Assembly (NCBI RefSeq): GCF_903645285.1
Contig: NZ_CAHJXN010000003.1
Span: forward strand, 308,501 to 372,500
Source: Streptococcus thalassemiae
GTDB taxonomy: Bacteria; Bacillota; Bacilli; Lactobacillales; Streptococcaceae
Direction: 5' to 3'
Length of the DNA stretch: 64,000 nucleotides
In this document: piece after piece, positions 60,175 through 64,000 of the stretch
Layout of the letters: each line of letters starts with the position of its first letter
Numbering within the stretch: position 1 is the stretch's first letter
Program-made: the position numbers and the translations under genes
Notes under the pieces: generated by a model
What the model saw: only the letters and a program-made list of their open reading frames with translations
Database searches by the model: none
Told to the model about the DNA's origin: nothing

Positions 60175-60242
60175 CAAGTTACAAATTATTTCATTGAATC
60201 CCATCAATTTTAGCACATAATGGTTTTCGAGTTATGATAGTA

Positions 60243-60842
<600 letters not shown>

Positions 60843-61940
60843 CTACTTTCTCTCCTTATAAGGTAGTCGAACTTGCACTTCTGTCGGTTGTTTCTGACTA
60901 ATTACCCTTACTTCTCCCGAAAATGGAAGAACACGATCTCGAACTGTATGGAGGTCATCCCCCTTTATAGAAGTAAAGCCACAGCCATCATCTCTCACTG
61001 TTAGAATGAGTTCCTTCTCTGTCCGTTCTAATTTCAAGTAGACTTTAGACGCTTTAGCATGTTTGATGATATTGGTCACTAATTCAAGCAAAATCATGGA
61101 AGCCGTTGACTCCAATTCCTGAGTTAAGCTAGCTGTATCTAGTTGATTAGCTATTTCCACCTCAATTCCAGCAATTTCTAACATCTTTTTCACAGTCTCT
61201 AGTTCAGATGTCAAAGTTCTAGACTTAAGATTTTCCACAATGGTTCGCACTTCACGCATTGATTCTTTGCTAATTTGCTGTATTTCTCTTAATTCCTTTT
61301 CCACCTGTGGATAAGCCTGTATTTGAAATAACTGCAAGGCTAGATCAGTTTTGACACTCAGCATAGCAAAAGTGTGTCCCAGACTATCATGCAAATCTTG
61401 ACCGATACGACTGCGTTCATTTTCAGCAAGCAATAGATTTATCTGGGCATTTTGCTTAGCCTGTGCTTCTTTCAAATCCTCCACAATTCGAATCCGAACC
61501 GAGCCCAAAGTCATCAAATCGACAAAAGTAAGAATTACAATCAGATAGACTAGAAACTCAACTTCGATTCTCTGAAAAATCAACAGTTGGCCCACAACAA
61601 GGACTTGAGCAAGGAGAAATGTCCATACATGTAAAGACTTTAAACTACGTACGCCAAAATGATAAATTAAGAGATTGGAAAGAAAAAAGAAAAACCAGAT
61701 ATAATTCACAGCAACAAAGGCGGTATTCCCAGCTACATAGACCAGCATGATCCCCCAGAAAAGCCATGATATGCGCTGGTTCTTAGTTATTAAAACACCC
61801 AAATACGTCACTACAAATAGAATATCAACCAATAAATGCCAAGCAGGAAGCTCCCCAATCACTACAGGTAGGATGGGAAAAAGCATAAAAATTAAACTGG
61901 CCCAAAACATATAGTGTATGCTTTTCAGTCTTTCAAGCAT
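60843..61940 (-). CDS. Sensor histidine kinase, HisKA_3 type
   Basis: A 365-residue kinase with about five to six N-terminal membrane helices (residues 10-165) and almost no extracellular loops, then a dimerisation box RSRIGQDLHDSLGHTFAML with the phospho-acceptor His, and an ATPase domain with LVTNIIKHAKASKVY and VRDDGCGF. Such intramembrane-sensing kinases often respond to lipid II or membrane damage. The gene abuts the response regulator gene and its ATG overlaps the permease stop (TAATG). Confidence 0.93.
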   Translation of the reverse strand: MLERLKSIHYMFWASLIFMLFPILPVVIGELPAWHLLVDILFVVTYLGVLITKNQRISWLFWGIMLVYVAGNTAFVAVNYIWFFFFLSNLLIYHFGVRSLKSLHVWTFLLAQVLVVGQLLIFQRIEVEFLVYLIVILTFVDLMTLGSVRIRIVEDLKEAQAKQNAQINLLLAENERSRIGQDLHDSLGHTFAMLSVKTDLALQLFQIQAYPQVEKELREIQQISKESMREVRTIVENLKSRTLTSELETVKKMLEIAGIEVEIANQLDTASLTQELESTASMILLELVTNIIKHAKASKVYLKLERTEKELILTVRDDGCGFTSIKGDDLHTVRDRVLPFSGEVRVISQKQPTEVQVRLPYKERK

Positions 61941-62677
61941 TAAGCATTCTCCTTATGACCTTGAAGGTAAATGGTCAAACCAAACAAAACTGCTGAAAAA
62001 ACAAGTAGATAAACTGTGGCTGATAGATTGATGCTACCCTCGTTTAAGAAGGTCTTGAGCAACTCCATCAACTGATAAGTTGGTAGGCGCTTCCCGATTG
62101 CTTGCATCCAGTCTGGAAATAAAGAGATGGGCATCCAGAGTCCACCTAAAACAGCCAAGCCTAGATAGAGAAGATTGCCCACGACAGACATCAGCTGACT
62201 AGAAGGCAAGAGTGTCAAGGTCAAGCCAAGCGCTACAAAAGCTACACTTCCTACTATCAGCAAGAACGCAGCCCCAATCCAGTTTCCAAGAGACATATCC
62301 ACACCTCTTACAAAATGCCCAACTGAGAAAACAACCAGAATTGAGACCAAATAATCAACCATCATACTTGTTATCTTTGATAGATAATATTCTACCATAT
62401 TTACAGGGCTATGACGTATTATTTTCTGCCAATTGTTGATCTTGTCGGTATGTAAAACAACTGGGAATGAAAAGATAGCTGTTGACATCATGGAAAAGGC
62501 TGTCATGGAGATGAGGTAGTCGCGCATAAAATTAGCCGGTCCACCTGGTGTTTCCTGGTACATGCCTGAAAAGAATAAATAGAAGGCTGTCGGCATCCCT
62601 ACTGATAATAAATAATAGACTAGTTGCCGTTTGGTCAATAGAAATTCTATTTTATTTAATGCGATCCATCGTTTCAT
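61940..62677 (-). CDS. ABC-2 type transporter permease
   Basis: A 245-residue protein with six predicted membrane helices, in the arrangement of ABC-2 exporters. The start at 62677 (MKRWIALNKIEFLL) has GGGAG nine bases upstream; an ATG three codons earlier is too close to that site. It overlaps the kinase start and lies at the ATPase stop, so the operon is tightly coupled. Confidence 0.88.
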   Translation of the reverse strand: MKRWIALNKIEFLLTKRQLVYYLLSVGMPTAFYLFFSGMYQETPGGPANFMRDYLISMTAFSMMSTAIFSFPVVLHTDKINNWQKIIRHSPVNMVEYYLSKITSMMVDYLVSILVVFSVGHFVRGVDMSLGNWIGAAFLLIVGSVAFVALGLTLTLLPSSQLMSVVGNLLYLGLAVLGGLWMPISLFPDWMQAIGKRLPTYQLMELLKTFLNEGSINLSATVYLLVFSAVLFGLTIYLQGHKENA

Positions 62678-62678
62678 C

Positions 62679-63563
62679 TTAGTCATCTCCCTTCTGTGTT
62701 TCTTCAAAGATTGTATCTAGCAAACTACGGTTATTAACTTCGATTTCTTGTATGCTACATCCTGCTTGAACTAACAGTTGCCAAAAAGCATCCGCTTCTC
62801 GAGTGACTACTTGCAAAGAATCTTGCTTTAGGGTCCAGTTTTCAACCAAATTTGACTTCTCTACGACTTCCTTGTATGCTAGAGGAAGAATGAAGTACTT
62901 TTCTATTTCCTCGCTACGCATAGCTAGAGGCGTCGTATCACGAATCAACTCTCCCTTATTTAAAACCAAAATCCGGTCCGCTGTATGCTCTACCTCTTCG
63001 ATATAATGGGAGGAATAGAGAATGGTAACTCCCTTAGCTTTTAGGTCCTGAACAATTTCCCAAAAGCGTTGACGGGTTGAAGTATCCATGGCAGCAGTTG
63101 GTTCATCTAAAAAGACAAGCTTTGGTCGCCCAATCAAGGTCAAGACAAAAGAGAAGAGACGCTTTTGCCCGCCTGACAATTTTTCTGCGAATTGCTCTTT
63201 CTGTTGCTGGTCAAACTGCAATAGTTGATCGATTTCCTGGTTGCTCAAGGGATTTGGGTAAGTGCTTTGAAAGAAAGCAATCAACTCTTTGACCTTTAAT
63301 TTCTGAACGATGACATTTTCTTGAGGCAGATAACCTCTAATATAGTCTAACTGAGAACTCGTCACTGACAAGCCTTGGATGGATACTTGACCGCTTGTGA
63401 CCAGTTTATCTCCAAGCAGACAGTCCAAGAGTGTGGTCTTTCCTGCTCCGTTTGGACCAATTAAGGCAACACATTCACCATCGTTGATTTCAAAGGAGAT
63501 GTTCCGCAAAATCTCCTTGTCTTTTATTTTCTTACTCAATTTCTCAACTTTAATCACAGTCAT
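62679..63563 (-). CDS. ABC-2 type transporter ATP-binding protein
   Basis: A 294-residue ATPase with Walker A GPNGAGKTTLLDCLLG, signature LSGGQKRLFSF, Walker B LVFLDEPTAAMD and the switch His in YSSHYIEEVEH. The C-terminal 70 residues form an extra domain usual in drug-export subtypes. Partner of the following permease; an export or resistance role is inferred from the linked sensor system, similar in layout to the LnrJK-LMN type of Bacillus. Confidence 0.92.
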   Translation of the reverse strand: MTVIKVEKLSKKIKDKEILRNISFEINDGECVALIGPNGAGKTTLLDCLLGDKLVTSGQVSIQGLSVTSSQLDYIRGYLPQENVIVQKLKVKELIAFFQSTYPNPLSNQEIDQLLQFDQQQKEQFAEKLSGGQKRLFSFVLTLIGRPKLVFLDEPTAAMDTSTRQRFWEIVQDLKAKGVTILYSSHYIEEVEHTADRILVLNKGELIRDTTPLAMRSEEIEKYFILPLAYKEVVEKSNLVENWTLKQDSLQVVTREADAFWQLLVQAGCSIQEIEVNNRSLLDTIFEETQKGDD

Positions 63564-63744
63564 GAGACTCTCCTTTCAACCACTCCATTCTCATAAGGAA
63601 AACGACGAAAATCATAAATCCAAACCCCAAAGCACCACGGATGAATTGGTGAAGGAAGGCTTGATCAAACCAACCTGTAAACATTTCTACCAACCATACC
63701 ACTAGTGATAGTCCAATAAAAAGATAGAGAAACGCTTTTTTCAT
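63550..63744 (-). CDS. Small membrane protein in the two-component/ABC operon
   Basis: A 64-residue protein with two hydrophobic segments (about 4-23 and 36-52). Family not recognised. Its 3' end overlaps the ATPase gene by 14 bases and its ATG overlaps the preceding stop (ATGA), so it is translationally coupled and probably a true gene. Confidence 0.7.
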   Translation of the reverse strand: MKKAFLYLFIGLSLVVWLVEMFTGWFDQAFLHQFIRGALGFGFMIFVVFLMRMEWLKGESHDCD

Positions 63745-63932
63745 TTTTCAAACTCCTTTTTCACATCTGAGACTAATTTCAAACCTTCTCGGATAAGCCA
63801 GGACATCATTCCAAATCCTGCAAATAGCTCCCAAGGAAAATGATAGAAATCTTCATCCAATCCTGAGAACATGAGATAAGTCATGACTCCTGCTGCTACT
63901 AAACTCATTGCGACAATCATTTTATTTCTCAT
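63741..63932 (-). CDS. Small membrane protein, first gene of the operon
   Basis: A 63-residue protein with two hydrophobic segments (about 4-23 and 33-47) and a charged C terminus. Family not recognised. GGAGGAAGA lies directly before the ATG. A TATAAT on the - strand (63963-63958) is the probable -10 of the operon; the -35 is poor. Confidence 0.7.
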   Translation of the reverse strand: MRNKMIVAMSLVAAGVMTYLMFSGLDEDFYHFPWELFAGFGMMSWLIREGLKLVSDVKKEFEK

Positions 63933-64000
63933 CTATTCTTCCTCCATTTCATACTACAATTATAGTCTTTGGAAATCAGAGGAGATAGAAGCTTCTGTCA

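Overview
The window is a low-GC Firmicute chromosome segment that fits the Streptococcus mitis group (S. mitis, S. pseudopneumoniae, S. oralis or a close relative of S. pneumoniae). The evidence is six BOX repeats, a choline-binding protein of the CbpF type, the murA-epuA-endA cluster carrying the DNA-entry nuclease, an AliA/AliB-type peptide-binding lipoprotein, a giant sortase-anchored protein with a YSIRK-like signal, and near-pneumococcal RpoB (1203 aa), RpoC (1225 aa) and CcpA (336 aa). Species cannot be fixed from the sequence alone.

Layout. 1-5630: the 3' part of ileS, gpmA and an intracellular GH95 fucosidase-type enzyme, all on +. 5752-9172: a two-gene MacB/FtsX-type ABC transporter. 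9370-11450: an accessory-looking cassette of a peptide-sensor-type HTH/TPR regulator divergent from a choline-binding protein. 11698-20268: ndk, rpoC and rpoB on -, a long rpoB leader with a terminator-like hairpin, and tRNA-Cys. 20455-28572: a CNNM/HlyC-type membrane protein, endA, epuA, murA, a DUF1146 protein, sepM, coaD, rsmD, asnA and a Bax-inhibitor-1 protein, all on -. 28628-30684: a TrmH methyltransferase divergent from acyP and yidC. 30864-40832: pflA, lysA, purR, then a long - strand run (tatD, rnmV, ksgA, rsgA, rpe, thiN, rmuC, yhaM) for nucleic-acid maintenance and ribosome maturation. 41240-50803: one 3187-residue repeat-built surface protein. 51220-54815: an orphan oligopeptide-binding lipoprotein, rpmH and an AlaT-type aminotransferase. 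54972-58571: a small membrane protein, a universal stress protein, a HAD/MazG-like fusion and L-asparaginase. 58914-63932: ccpA and a two-component/ABC-2 operon with two small membrane proteins at its head.

The strongest candidate for something new is the control region of the giant surface protein. A run of ten G residues lies between a plausible -35 and an extended -10 box, the layout expected of a phase-variable promoter, and the protein itself contains five nearly identical 291-bp tandem repeats. Other points of interest: four genes whose start codon lies 6-7 bases after an extended -10 box with no ribosome binding site (probably leaderless mRNAs), a terminator-like hairpin in the rpoB leader, a cre-like site inside the ccpA promoter, a 15-codon ORF coupled by ATGA overlap to the choline-binding protein, and a BOX element that supplies the last codons and stop of the HAD/MazG fusion gene.
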